Positions 18,440 to 30,149 are shown, numbered from the stretch's first letter. The stretch: DNA of 64,000 bases from Pomphorhynchus laevis (GCA_012934845.2 WNNJ02002305.1:124001-188000), one strand, 5' to 3'. Numbers and translations are program-made. The notes: generated from the sequence alone by a model not told the origin.

Positions 18440-21275
18440 TGTCTTCTTCGCTAGTCGATCTCGCTCATGAGCATACTTTTGTCTTAGTCTATTTAACACT
18501 CGCTCAATTCTTCATATAGCCGATATGATCTTTGATATTTTCGATCAATTATCTATCGATATTCTCTGCATTACCGAAACCTGGTACTCTGACTCCGATG
18601 ATCTTGCTATTCGTCGTCTATGTCGCTTTGGTTGTTCTCTAGTTGAATCAGCTTGTCCAATTGTCTCTCATACATCTACTGCTTCTAACCATGGCGGTAA
18701 TGTTGCCATTGCTCGTCACTCAATATCTCTACGTAAAATTAACGTTAACATTCGTTACACTTCATTCGAATTACTCATGTGCAGATTATCAACTCCTTTC
18801 CTTCTGTAACTTGTAATTGCATACCGTCCAGGTTCAGTTGTCCCCTCACGTATGTTCTTTAACGACCTTGCATATCTTATGTCTCACTGTTCATTGCCTT
18901 ATACTCCTTCTTTTGTTCTCGGTGACTTTAACATTCGACTTGATCGCCCGGCTAAATCTGACTCTATCACATTAACTAATCGTTTTTCAGATTTTACGAC
19001 ATTATTGCTGTTCCTAACTGCTTTAATGACTATACCTCCTTGTCAATTACTGATCCTGGATTGTCCCATCATTTCCTTGTCACTCTTACTCGTCCCCATT
19101 CTCCTTCTGCCTCCACCATTATCCAAACCAAGTCGACCCTGGAAACTTTTCGATATCCCTATTCGCTGCACAGCCTTACTCAATTCTTCACTCTTTTCAC
19201 TTCCTCTTAACTATCCCTCTTCCGATGATCTCTTCATTCTATTTGATTATGAACCTACGAACATTCTTAATAACCTTCTGTTTATTCGATCACGACATTT
19301 TCAGCGATCGCGCCATGCTCTTTAGTTCGATTCTAACTGTAGTATTTCTAAGCGTCGACTCCGTCACTCATTTCGTGTGTATAATCGCTGTCTTAAACGT
19401 TCTCCAACCTCACTCACTCCAGATCTCCGTGCTTCCTATCTTTATCTCCGCCGTTCCCATCTCATTCGTATGCGAACTAAACGTACTCTCTTTTGGCGAA
19501 ATCAACTTGAGTCCTATTCCAACTCTAAATCTCATTGGAAAATCTGAAACTCAATTCTTTCACGATCATCTACCCCTTGTAACATAAATATTGATGAATT
19601 TTCTTCTTATCTGCAATCTAAGCTATCATATTTAATTTCCGTTCTACCCATATGCCCCTTGTATCCTCTCTTCAAATACTTCCCTCCCAGAGCTATTCCA
19701 TATTCTTCCCGTTTCGTCTGACGAAGTTTCTTCGGTTCTTCTGTCATTAGCTAACAAAACCTCTTCTTCTGACCCAATTCCTACCAACTTGCTTAAAAAA
19801 ATCTACTCATCTATCTCATCCTTCCTAACCACTTTGTTCAATTTGTCTATCCGCAACCGCACATTTCCTTCTAACTGGAAATGCGGCACTGTTCGCCCTC
19901 TTCACAAAAAGCAATCTCTTTACCCTTCACTACCCTTTTCGTATCGTCCTATCTCATTTCTCCCAACCCTCTCTAAACTCCTTGAGCGTCTTATTCTCAT
20001 ACAAGTTAATGCATATCTGTTTTCCTCCAACTTGGTCCCTCCCTTCCAAGCTGCTTTTCGATCTAATCATTCTACTGAAATTGCTCGTCTTAAAGTTTAT
20101 AATGACTTACTCATCTCGCGCGATCATAAATTATGTAGTGTCATAGTTTCTCTTGATCTATCGTCTGCTTTTGACATCGTCGATCACTCGATTCTTCTAC
20201 ATCGCCTTCGTCATGATTATGGCTTCTCTTTACCCACTGTATCATGGTTTTCTTCATATCTATCAAACCGTACTGTTTGTGTTTGTTCTAACTATTCTCT
20301 TTCCCATCCTTCTTCCATCCCGTCCGGTGTTACACAAGGTTCTGTATTAAGCCCATTGCTTTTATCTCTTCTTCTCGGTGATTTGTCTTCATATCTCATA
20401 CATTTAATTTTCATGTTATGCGATATGCTGATGACATTCTCATCTATGCTCACGCACCTGCTTATCGTATTCATCATCTTAGTGTTTCTGCTTCCAATTG
20501 TCTTTGCTCAATTTTCAATCATCTTTCTTCTCTTCGCCTTTATCTGAATCCTAATAAATAAAAAATAATGTGAGTCCTTCATCGACGCTTCGGCGTAGAA
20601 CCTCCCTTCGTATCATTAAATTCTACAATTATCTCTATCGTTGATAATCTCGTTTTCCTAGGCTTCCATTTCAACAACCGACTTTCACTTGAACCTTCCG
20701 TTAGAGATAAAGTACACTCATCTACCATAATCCTCTGCAACCTCGGTCAAATTCGTAGATTGATCGATTTCCATTGATGCATGACACATATCTTCTCTCA
20801 TTTCCTCAAGACTTGATTACTGTCTGAGTCTATTTTCAAACTCACCTAAATCCATTCTTCTTCCTTTACAACGCATTACTAACGCAGTCGTCCGAGTTCT
20901 CCTCAGTCTTCGTTGTTTTAATCATACATTCCACCATCTCGTTTCTCTCAATTTGCCTAAAATTTATTCTCGTGTTTAAATTCGTCTTATGATTGCTTTT
21001 TCCGCCTTGTAACTTTTCCTACTCCTTCATTTATCAACCGTCCTGTTATCGACAATTCTCGTCTTGTTATCGACAATTCTCGTCCTGATTACTGTTCCTT
21101 GCGTTCCCGTAATTCCCTTTACATGTCCCAAATACTCTACCTCTTTTGGCTTTCGCTTCTTCGTTGTGGCTGCTCCTCTCGTGGAATCATCTGCCCATTC
21201 ATATTCGTCAATCAACTTCCTTGCCGTGCTTCAAAAGCCTAGTCCGATGTCATTTAAGGAATTAATTAATAAACC
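18440..21275 (+). pseudogene. LINE A1 ORF2: endonuclease and reverse transcriptase
   Basis: The apurinic/apyrimidinic-type endonuclease is visible as DILCITETWYSDSDD (18550-18600), SNHGGNVAI (18685) and VLGDFNIRLDRP (18920-18950). RT follows from about 19720 (SDEVSSVLLSLANKTSSSDPIP) through YRPISFLPTLSKLLERLILIQVNAYL to DLSSAFDIVDHSILLHRLRH and the GVTQGSVLSPL block at 20325. The YADD region near 20430 is in another frame. The two-domain order is standard for CR1/Jockey-group LINEs. Several breaks. Confidence 0.82.
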
Positions 21276-21667
21276 TGTATAACTTCTGCTGTGTTTTTTT
21301 TGTTAGTGGACTTGTAGGCGTGCAACTGTTACGCATTTGCCACATTAGAAAAATAAATTATTATTATTTGTCAAAAATATGTTCTTTGCCTTTTGTAATA
21401 TGTAAACGATACGTAGCAATTTAAATAATTTATTATTAAAAAGGTAAGTTGTATTTTTATTGGCACGTGTATAAGTGTTTATTACACATATCAGATCACT
21501 TAACGGATGCTACATATTTTCTACTAAGCACTAGTATGCATATTAAAAACTAAATTAATTATGAAAAATATCTTAATCTTAAAAATAATTAAAATTTTGA
21601 TGACTATTTTTATTTTACATGCTACTTGAATCCTATCTATATGCCAACAGCAGTACGCTACATTTTA

Positions 21668-21723
21668 GTATTGGTGGACCTCATCAGCTACTGATCCAAT
21701 ACCTACGTTTCACGTTTCGGTCC
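21668..21723 (-). ncRNA. Isolated permuted hammerhead-like pseudoknot
   Basis: Same minus-strand order as the satellite motif: GGACC, GAAAC, a clean CGU/ACG mini-hairpin, UA, G, helix b GUAUUGG, AUCAGUAG, CUGAUGA, GGUCC, A, CCAAUAC, U. Helix b differs from the satellite (GCGUAGG/CCUACGC) on both strands and still pairs fully, a strong covariation. The homology extends beyond the motif (GTAGCGTAC against GTAGTGTAC, then GCTG), so it is a diverged relative of the 370-bp unit. An inverted duplicate of part of it (GAAACGTAGGTATT) lies at 21740-21755. Confidence 0.65.
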
Positions 21724-21779
21724 TTAACGTTTGGTCCGAATCATGAAACGTAGGTATTATAACATTACTCACTTGTCGT

Positions 21780-22862
21780 CATCGCCGTAATGGCGCACTC
21801 GACATCATCGCCGTCTCTGATCATTTTGCTGTATACACCTCACTGTCCATCTCTGATCCTGGTCTATCCGATCACTTTCTCGTCACCCTTGATCTCACTC
21901 ACAACCACACGCCTCCTCACACACTTACAATCCTACGTCGACCTTGGAGAAATCTTGACCTCTCCCTTTTCCGCTCTTCCTTACTCAAATCGTCTCTATC
22001 ATATCCCACAATAACATATTCATCTCCTCACGATCTCGCCTATCTTTTCGACTCTGAGCTCACATCCACTCTCGATATTCTCTTGCCCTTCAAGTCTCAC
22101 CCACACCGTCGCTTGCAACGTGCCCCATGTTTTGACGTCCAGTGCCTCCTCTCAAAGCGTCGACTCCGCCATGCTTTTCGAGTCTATCACCGCTCTCTCA
22201 GACGTAATTTCCGCTCGATCACTTCGTCTTTCTGTGATTCCTATCTTGCTCTTCGCCGGTATCATCTCAACATACTACGTACCAAATGCAACTCCTTCTG
22301 ACAGCATAAAATCATCACTTCATTCAACTCTAAGACTCTATGGCATACTTTTAACTCAATCTTGGCTCGTTCCTTTTCGCCGTGCAATATCAATGCCCAT
22401 GATTATTCGTCATTTCTCCAGACTAAAGTATCCACGTTGCTCTCTCACACCCCGGTCCCCAACCTATCCCACTCTGCCCCGCCTAGCCTCTTCCTTCCGG
22501 AACTCTTTCATCTTCTTCCTGTCTCACCTACTGAAGTATCATCTGTCCTCATGTCCTTGCCCAACAAAACCTCACCTGCCGATCCCCTGCCTACTCACAT
22601 ATTAAAATCTATATGCTCATCGATATCCCCATTTCTCACAACTTTGTTTAACTCGTCCATGCGCAGTCGTATCTTCCCTTCACACCGGAAATCCGCAATC
22701 GTTCTTACCCTCCTTAAGAAACAATCGCTCGATCCCTCCCTTCCTTCTAGCTATCGCCACATTTCACTAACCCCTACTCTTTCTAAGCTCTTAGAACGCA
22801 TCACCTTAATACAGATCAACACTTATCTATCTTCACCAATCTGTACCCTCCTTTCCAACAGG
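21780..22862 (+). mobile_element. LINE family A copy 2, internal fragment
   Basis: Covers the end of the endonuclease domain, the ORF2 linker (HPHRRLQRAPCFDVQCL) and the start of the RT (LPNKTSPADPLPTHILKSI, SYRHISLTPTLSKLLERI). It is truncated at both ends and abuts minus-strand LINE D at about 22862. Distinct from A1 in codons but clearly the same family as A3-A5. Confidence 0.82.
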
Positions 22863-24190
22863 GACCCTGAATCCGCAGCAACAAATCGTTAAGGAACACA
22901 ATAAACGGCAGAGGTCCTAGTACGGTACCCTGCGGAACACCACAATACATGCGTCTGGGAGTGGAAAGATGGGTGTCAACTCTCACTCTAAAGAATCGAT
23001 TACGTAGAAAAAAATTATTTAACGCGGCAAATGCGTGCCAGCGCACGCTTACATGACCACAACAAAACAAAAATGTTAATCATGTGTCGAGAATGTGTAA
23101 ACGAAGAGGGTGTTTGAATGTGATAAAGAAGGGAACGCGACGGACGTCGAGAGGGAGTTGATTCCAAACGAGTGAGGCGACGACGAAGAAGGATCGGAGG
23201 CCATAGTTGTTGGAGTAATTGGGAACGTGTAGTTAGAGGGTATGACGGGAACGCAGCGATAGCAAGGTGGGACGAGTGTCGTCTTAGAAAGGAAGGTTGA
23301 TGAACGATGGGGAGCCCACAGCGATGAGACGAAAAGTTACGGCAAGAAGGCGGAGTTTGATGCATATGTGGATGGTGGGCCTGGAGAGTTGGGCAAGATA
23401 TGTGGATATGTGGTTGAAGCGACGGAGACAAAAGAGCACTCGAACGGCGGAGTTGATTATGCGTTGTAGTGGTAGGATGATGGATTTTGGGGAATTGGCG
23501 AAAAAGCAAAGGCAGGAAATCTTGAACCGACTTACACAACATTACAGAAATGCCGTAGTTAAATAGTAATTCTACCAAGCTTTCATGAGGCACCCTATCG
23601 ACTGCTATTGAAAAGTCAATGAATACCACATTGATTGATTGGCCGCGACTGACTGCCTCAACCCACATTTCGCGTGTAGTCAATAAGTTAGTAAAGCAGG
23701 AACGACCAGGTAGGAAACCTTGTTGAGAAGACGACATTATTCCGAGTTCCCTCGAGTGATGCCTGATCCGGGTGGCAATCAATTTTTCAAGCACTTTGCA
23801 TAGAGAGCTAGTCAGGCTGATTGGTCTATAGTCAGTACATGCTGTTGCAATGGTTTTCTTTGGGATCGGAACTACGATGGCAGTTTTCCAGACATCAAGA
23901 ACACATCTACCGGTCAAACTGTTCTCAAATATAGCAAGAAGAGAAGGAGCCAAATATCTAGATAAATTCTTCAAGAGAAACGAAGAAATGTCATCAGGGC
24001 CGGTAGAGCTAAATGGGTCAAGCTGATCAAGCTGACTTACAATCTCACTAATTGTTACTGAAAAAAAACGCGAAGATTGCCCTAATGCTACACCATTCGA
24101 AGTGATAGAAGCTCTAGGTGAATTATTTGCCAGTAGCGAAAAAGAAGTAGCAAGGCATTCCACAATACCACTATGAGAAGTTATCACACA
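22863..24190 (-). mobile_element. LINE D (CR1-like) RT, interrupted by LINE A
   Basis: Minus strand from 24187: a frame with FSSTGPDDISSFLLKNL, CTDYRPISLTSSLCKVLEKL, SSSQQGFLPGRSCFTNLLT and INVVFIDFSIAVDRVPHESL, the N-terminal half of a CR1-type RT. After the inserted LINE A piece (23018-23525) the same RT resumes: NNFFLRNRFFRVRVD, then CGVPQGTVLGPLPFIVFLNDLLL (22960-22890). It ends before the catalytic YxDD. No endonuclease or 3' end present. The first part is fairly intact. Confidence 0.85.
23018..23525 (-). mobile_element. LINE family A copy 6, 3' fragment nested in LINE D
   Basis: The minus strand encodes the C-terminal ORF2 tail shared with A4 and A5 and ends at the family's terminal sequence (complement of TTAACGCGGCAAATGCGTGCC at 23016-23036). 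It splits the RT of LINE D, so it inserted after LINE D; the chimeric 390-residue frame across the junction is fortuitous. Confidence 0.8.
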
Positions 24191-24448
24191 TCCCTACAGA
24201 TGATAGTAACAAATAAATGAATGATAGTAACAAAGTGAGTAATCACTGGCAACCTTTTTATAATTGGAGAATAAACTAAGATTGTGTTTAAACTTTTTTT
24301 CGATTTAGAATTAACCCATCAAATGCCAGTGAGAGCACAGGTATGCCAAAATACCTGGATAGAATTTATTCAGAGCAGCTAAAGATCAAGCTGATTTTAT
24401 GCTTACTGCAAATAAATATCTGAGTTTCCGATGTTAAAAATAGGAAGG
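24191..24448. other. Spacer between LINE D and the twister motif
   Basis: No recognised feature. It may be the 5' part of LINE D or the body of the element that carries the twister. Confidence 0.4.
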
Positions 24449-24509
24449 TCCGCCATAAATCTCTGCCATGGCCGGTCCCAAGGCCGTGATGAGAAAGGAG
24501 GAGGGGAGT
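24449..24509 (+). ncRNA. Twister ribozyme candidate
   Basis: The segment holds the twister signature in order: CCGCCAT then AAAT (cut expected between T24456 and A24457), P2 strand CTCT (24461-24464), GCCA, P4 arm with the conserved loop TCCCAA (GGCCGGTCCCAAGGCC), the GAGAAA joining strand, P2 partner GGAG (24497-24500) and GAGGGG. These match the well-known rice and metazoan twister consensus in both order and spacing. The P4 stem is partly eroded (GTGATGAG after it), and P1 is weak, so activity is uncertain. No coding frame links it to a named element. Confidence 0.75.
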
Positions 24510-24559
24510 ATAAACAAGAATATTGCATGAATTAAATGGAACGTACGGACTAATCGAAT

Positions 24560-24735
24560 GGTCACAACGAACGATCTAAACAAACGGTCTCAGACGGACT
24601 AAATAAACGAACGGAACGAACTGAAGAACAAAATGAACGAACAAACTAAACCAACGAACTGAACGGATTGAACGAACAAACTGAACAAACAAACTGAACG
24701 AACACACTAAATTCTTCTGCGAAATGATTATTCGT
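24560..24735. repeat. Degenerate GAACNAACT-type tandem repeat
   Basis: A run of about 10-15-bp degenerate units built from GAACGAAC, AACTGAAC and AAACAAACT, almost free of T on the plus strand. It lies between the twister and a hairpin (GTGGGCTTGAAAGCCCAC, 24741-24758) and a LINE A-like GGCACGCATTTGCCACT end at 24765-24781. Confidence 0.75.
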
Positions 24736-25665
24736 GGGCTTGAAAGCCCACTAATAATCACGTTGGCACGCATTTGCCACTCAAAATAAATTTCTCTTTC
24801 TAAAGTATTCACGTAGTACTTATTTTGAAAAGTTTTTTTTAATCTCAAAGGCAGCTAAACAAATAGCAAACGGTGATTAGTCAATTTCATAGTGTCGATG
24901 AAATCAAAAAATTTGCATTCTAAACTAGATAAACACTTGTAAGTCCAATTACGAATTACTAAGTCCATTTGTTTAGTCTAATTAAATAGAATTAGGATTG
25001 CATAAAATACGCATTACAACTTAGTAAAAATTGTGCACATCTACAAATATTTTGTATAAGACATATGCCTGCGGTAAATCAGTGATCAATGTGAGAGATC
25101 CATATTCGACAGGAATCATAAGGATTCGGAGCGTTTAATGGATCAACAGATCAATATACCTATAAAATAACGCTATCGTTGTCATACATGACTATACCGT
25201 ATACTTTTAAATAATTTGTCATACTTAGTAGAAACAGTTAGGGACATCAATCTCGGAATATAGGACTTTGGAGCCTAATCATAATTCATTTAATGCAGTG
25301 AGACAAAACGGGCATTTGTTTTGATAAAGACATGCTATTTATCTTGGTATTTTGTTTTAGGATTTTCATGTCTTGTTAGCTAGTTAGTACGAATCGAAAA
25401 TCCTGAATAATGTTAACAAAATGTTTGCGATGTATATGATTATTTATACACCTTCGATATTTTAAGTGATAAACATTTAATATGTAGTGTATAAATGCAT
25501 TTTATTGCTGTCGTATCGACATTTTCATCGCCTCTGAACAAATATGTTCATAAAATAGATTTTCACGATGACTTGTTTATAATGCAAACGAGTAACATTT
25601 AATACGAAAGAATAGTATGATAATGTAATAGAACCAGAACAAATTATTTATTTCCTAGAGTGACA
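24736..25665. other. No gene recognised
   Basis: Apart from the short hairpin and LINE A-like tail at its left end, nothing coding or repeated was identified in this AT-rich stretch. Confidence 0.5.
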
Positions 25666-26060
25666 ATTAAATCAGCTAACTGAGTCTACGTATTTAATAT
25701 AATTATAAAATAAACAAAACATAATAATGCTAAATCAAAATTTAATAATTAAATAATAAAATTAATAATTGTTTTTAGATTTTCTATAATTTAAATCAAG
25801 TTAAAATAAAAAAAAATAGAAATTTAAAATAAACGTCATTTTTATGAATTGACTAATAAATAACAGGCATTGTATCAGAATAAGAATTAGAGGTCATCAG
25901 GAGGAACTGCTATGCTATCAGGTTTCGGCCCTTAACTCCTCTACCCAACATAGCAGCGGGCCAAATACATGCTAATGATGTATTTCCTCTGAAATAACTA
26001 TATAGTATCTTATTATAGTACAAAGTATATTATTAAAAACTGATATGCTACCCTAAATTT
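25666..26060 (-). mobile_element. Naiad-type solo pLTR, copy D
   Basis: Complete pLTR from the terminal block AAATCAGCTAACTGAGTCTA to the sequence just after the folded motif (ACTATATAGTATCTTATT). No Naiad coding sequence lies beside it, so it is a solitary copy about 33 kb from the nearest full element. Close to copies E and F in sequence. Confidence 0.87.
25889..25990 (-). ncRNA. Naiad pLTR pseudoknot motif, copy D
   Basis: Helix a is GGCCC/GGGCC here (plus-strand GGCCCT and CGGGCC), one pair shorter on both sides than the GGCCCC/GGGGCC form. Helix b CTGCTATG/CATAGCAG, the side hairpin, the outer stem AGAGG/CCTCT, GAAAC and CUGAUGA are all intact. Confidence 0.65.
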
Positions 26061-26139
26061 ATTCTTTGATACAAAGTATATTATATATGAATATTTTGTT
26101 TATTAATATCAAAATTTAATCAAATTGTATAGTATTCAT

Positions 26140-27375
26140 TATCAATAAAGCAAAGCATGGATTTCACCCTCTGCGTTCATGTCTTACAAACTTATTGCCT
26201 ACTCATGAAGATTGGGTTGGACATATTGCTAACAGGTACTGTATCGACGTAATATTTCTTGACTTTAGTCAGGCTTTTGATAGGGTGCTCCACAAAATGC
26301 TAATTTTCACCCTTAGGTCTTATAAAGTCAATCGCTCCATAATAAGCTGAATTCAAGATTTTCTTAGAGATAGATCCTTTGCTATTCGTGTAGGTCAATG
26401 TATATCGTCTTATCGTCCAATCACCTCAGGAGTACCACAGGGATCAGTCTTAGGCCCCTTGTTGTTTAACATATAAATCAGCTACTAGATTTAATTGAGG
26501 ATTGTAGTTTTTTTAGCTTTTGCCGATTTTGTAAAGGTAATGAAATTAATTAAAACCAAAAAAGATCAAAATGACTTTCAAAATATCCCAAACATTGTTT
26601 ATCGATGGTCCTTAAACACTTGAATTGTATTAAATATTAAAAAGCGTACACATTAGAGATTAGGTCATAGCAATGTGAGTCATTTATTGGCAACGAGTTT
26701 GTTGTTACTACGCAACCCATTCAGGAAATTGGTATAATTGTTTAAAACAATATGAAAACACGTGTTAACACTGATAGGATTTGTAATGCAGCAAGAAGAA
26801 TGACCTATATTGTCAAAAATTGCTTTAAAAACCCATCTCCCGTTTGTGTTGTGCGTTTATATGTGTCGCCAGCAGACTTTCCGTGTACGCGTACAGAACT
26901 TGATCAATTAGAGCGCATACTTCGACGGTTTACGAAATTATGTCCTCAGGTACGATATCTTCCCTATGAGGCACGAATAAAAAGTTTGAATATGCCGACA
27001 GTGCGTGAAAGGTTCCTTCTTTTCGACCTTCTAGCTATGTATCGACTAGTTAATAAAGATGAAAATTTTCCAGCAAATAGAGTTGAGCTCAATGAACGGG
27101 ATGGACGTAGAGGGCACTCGAAAGTACTAGTAGTACATGAGCACGGAAAATGCCCTCGTTATTTCCGACTGTCTTCACGAGCGGTGAATATTTGGAATCG
27201 CCTTCCAGATGATGTCGTTGCGGTGCATACAATCAATGAATTTAAATCCGATATAAAGAACTGGATTCGAAATGAGAACGAGTGGTGGTTGCTGCAGTAC
27301 CCATGGTTCTGATATATATACTGAATGATTTTTTTGTGAGCGGTCAAAACAGCCTTATGGCTATGACCTGTAGTA
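26140..27375 (+). mobile_element. LINE E (CR1-like), 3' half
   Basis: From about 26150 the plus strand encodes a decayed RT (KHGFHPLRSCLTNLL, then VIFLDFSQAFDRVLHKML and [15 protein letters not shown]). A 186-residue frame at 26752-27312 covers the post-RT region: YEARIKSLNMPTVRERFLLFDL, HSKVLVVHEHGKCPRYFRLS and VNIWNRLPDDVV, the standard C-terminus of CR1-type proteins. The 3' end has a TAATAATAAT-type tail near 27372. It is 5' truncated. It resembles LINE D in style but no overlap allows a direct comparison. Confidence 0.85.
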
Positions 27376-28309
27376 ATAATAATTTGAATTTAAACTTTTA
27401 TTTGAATATGACAGCCTATTATTATTAATCAATAATAGCTTTTGATAACTTGACACTTGAGCTTTGATCATTTCATTATATTTACACCACAATAAAAATA
27501 AAGGTGTCACGATCAAATAAGTTGTTTTACTCTGTTAGTGGCGGAAAATTGTTCACTTTTGAATTACTCAAGTGAGCAAATGAATAGCCAAGTTCTTAAA
27601 TTTTTTATTGGCTGTTGTTTTTGACATATATTGATGCAAAATATGTTGTTCAGTAGTTTGAGGGTGTGCCAAAGTCGATACTTATTTAGACGGAGAAACT
27701 GACCATGTCGAGAATAATGTTGTCTACCATTGAACTGATCGCTTATCGATACAGTTGTTTTATAAATATATAATCACTGACTATTTATTTACAAATATTC
27801 ACATACAATTGAAAATTATCAGAAAACATCAAAGATACACGATTAAGCCCATTGAATAATTAATACCTTATTACAAGGAATTAAAGAAAAACCTTAAATC
27901 AGCTAAAACATTGAAAATTTCTGAATATAATAAGCTGATTAGAATAATAATGACTAAAAGCACGAAAATAAATAAAGCAAGAAAATACAAGGCAACAAAC
28001 TAACTTCAGATTAATCCAGTTCGTCGATGTTGAGCAATAATCTATTTGAACGTTACGAATGCGATTCGAGCAAATTCAGTGTTTGGACGGCTTTATGCAA
28101 CCATCTGCAAAAAGTAATCTGGCAAGGAAGACTATATCCTGTTATTCTGCAGCGTCGTTGTATACTGATTCCACATCAATTCGGGGCCTTGGTTCAAACT
28201 AATTTATCTACGCTTTTCGGCTGTGATTATGGGGAAACCTCGACGATATAACAGTAAAAGAGTCTGGTGTAATAGAAGGACAATATAATAAAGTGAGGCA
28301 CAACGCATT
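27376..28309. other. No gene recognised
   Basis: AT-rich to about 28020; a 74-codon frame at 28027-28251 shows no recognised motif. Nothing here could be assigned. Confidence 0.5.
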
Positions 28310-28412
28310 CTTCTCGTAAATTTTCGTCTCATCGCTGTCGACTCTTCATCGTTCATCACCCTACCTTTCTTAGACGACACTCGCCCCACCTCGTTATCGC
28401 TGCGTTCCCGTC
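28310..28412 (+). mobile_element. LINE family A 3'-region fragment, inverted against A3
   Basis: About 100 bp (FRLIAVDSSSFITLPFLDDTR-type coding, CGACACTCGCCCC) match the reverse complement of 31240-31340 in copy A4. It is joined head-on to the minus-strand copy A3 at 28412/28413, an internal inversion junction. Confidence 0.75.
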
Positions 28413-29830
28413 ATAAGAGCTTTAAGAGCTTGGAAAAAGTAGGGATGAGTGAAATGGGGCGATAGCTAGAAAGAAGTGAGGGGTCGAAAGATTGTTTCTT
28501 AAGGTGGGGACAAACGATGGCGGATTTCCAGTGTGAAGGAAAGATACGACTGCAGATGGACGAGTTAAACAAGGTGGTGAGGAAATGATATACCGATGAG
28601 CATATGGATTTAAGTATGGGGGTAAGCAGGATATCGGCAGGTGAGGTTTTCTTGAGCAAGGACATGAGGACAGATGATACTTTATCAGATAAGACAGGGA
28701 GAAGAAGAAATGGTTCCGGGAGGATGAGGCGAGTAACAGTTAGATGGAATTGATACGGGGTTGTGAGAGAGCAAGTGAATACTTTGGTCTGTTGAAATGA
28801 CGAATAATCATGGGGATTTATGTTGCAAGACGAAGATGAGCGAGAAAGGATAAAGTTAAAAGTACGCCAGAGCGACTTAGAGTTGAATAAAGTGATGATT
28901 CTTTCTGCCAGAATGAGTTGCATTTGGTAAGTAGTATGTTGAGATGAGACTGGCGAATAGCAAGGTTGGAATCACGGAGAGACGGAGTGAGAGAGCGGAT
29001 ATCACGTCTGAGAGAGCGGTGACTGACTCGAAAAGCATGACGGACTCGACACTTTGAGTGTAGGCATTGAATATCAAACCATGGGGTACTGTACAAGCGA
29101 CGGTGAGGGTGAGGCTTGAATGACAATAGAAAATCGAGAGAGGATGTGAGTTTAAAGTCGAAAAGAAAGTCAAGATCGTGAGGAGAGGATGATGTTATTG
29201 TAGTAGAAGATAGATACGATTTAAGTGAGGCGGAGCGGATAAGAGGGAGGTCAAGATTTCTCCAAGGCGATGTAGGATGGTAGGTGTGAATCGCGGAGTG
29301 GTTGGAAGTGATAGCAGTGATAACGAGAAAGTGATCGTATAGAGCAGAATGGTAAATGAGCAGTGAGGATTAGGCAGCAAAACGATCGGGGACAGCGATG
29401 ATGCCGAGTGCCGCGTCAAGGATATGTGTGGGGGCAGTGGAGATTAGTTTGTAATTGTAGTTGGATAGAGTGTTGATGAACCGGATGGACTCTGTGGAAG
29501 AGGGGCGGTCGAAGCGGATGTTGAAGTCGTCTAGAACGAATAAAAAATAAGGAGGTGAAAGATTATGAGCCATGACGGTATACAATCGCGAGATCCAGAG
29601 TGATTTTGCTAGAAGAACGACATGTGAGCAATTCAAAAGAGCAAGAACTGAAAGTGGAAGTAATTTTGCGAAGAGAAGTTTTGTAATTGGCGAATGCGAC
29701 AATGCCGCTATGATTAGAGAATTTAGAAGGGGATGAGTTGAGGAGGCAGGCGGATTCGATTAGTGAGCAGCCGGCAGAGAGCAGATTGCAATTGGAGAGG
29801 CCGTCGGAATTTAAGTGCTTACACCAGATT
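28413..29830 (-). mobile_element. LINE family A copy 3, endonuclease to RT start
   Basis: Minus strand: endonuclease remnants (29702-29420, FVLDDFNIRFDRPSS), linker (HPHRRLYSTPWFDIQCL, near 29100), then RT start (LPVLSDKVSSVLMSLLKKTSPADIL, SYRPISLIPTFSKLL) ending at 28413. Truncated at both ends. It is close to A4 and A5 and more diverged from A1. Confidence 0.83.
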
Positions 29831-30149
29831 GGTTCTTTCGTTGCAGTTTAAGTTGACGTATTTTATGCACTCATCCGAATGCAGCTTGTCCTTCACAATC
29901 TGTCTTTACACATTTATCAATTAAAGATTCGTTCCTGCAGTCATCGGACGAAGAGTGGACGAAGACTGCATGACGATTTTTAATTTCTCCAATTAGCAAT
30001 GATTGACTTGGCATATGTGGCCCAAGGTTCTCTGCGCACCTAGAATTCGGTTGTTCTTCAAAAATTTGCGATAAATTTTAACCCGGAGAAACCGGAAACA
30101 CATTGCCCTTACTACAAGACCGCGTCATAAATCTGAGTTTTATAGAGCG
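29831..30149. other. No gene recognised
   Basis: Spacer between LINE A3 and the family C fragment; no motif was identified. Confidence 0.4.

Larger units (their letters stand above)
17082..21345 (+). mobile_element. LINE family A copy 1, near full length
   Basis: The only copy here with ORF1, endonuclease, RT and 3' end in one orientation. ORF1 starts at ATG 17082 and ORF2 runs from about 18440 to 21275. The 3' UTR has GCGTGCAACTG and CGCATTTGCCAC, shared with the ends at 23018, 31034 and 39906, followed by an AATAAATTATTATTATT tail. RT blocks (SYRPIS, HSTE, SLDLSSAFDIVDHSILLHRL, SGVTQGSVLSPL) place it in the CR1/L2/Jockey group. About a dozen frame breaks are apparent, so it is dead. Confidence 0.85.

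Noticed and set aside
23015-24187. 390-residue minus-strand frame as a single protein
   Set aside because: It fuses LINE D RT with out-of-frame LINE A sequence across a nested insertion; not a natural product.
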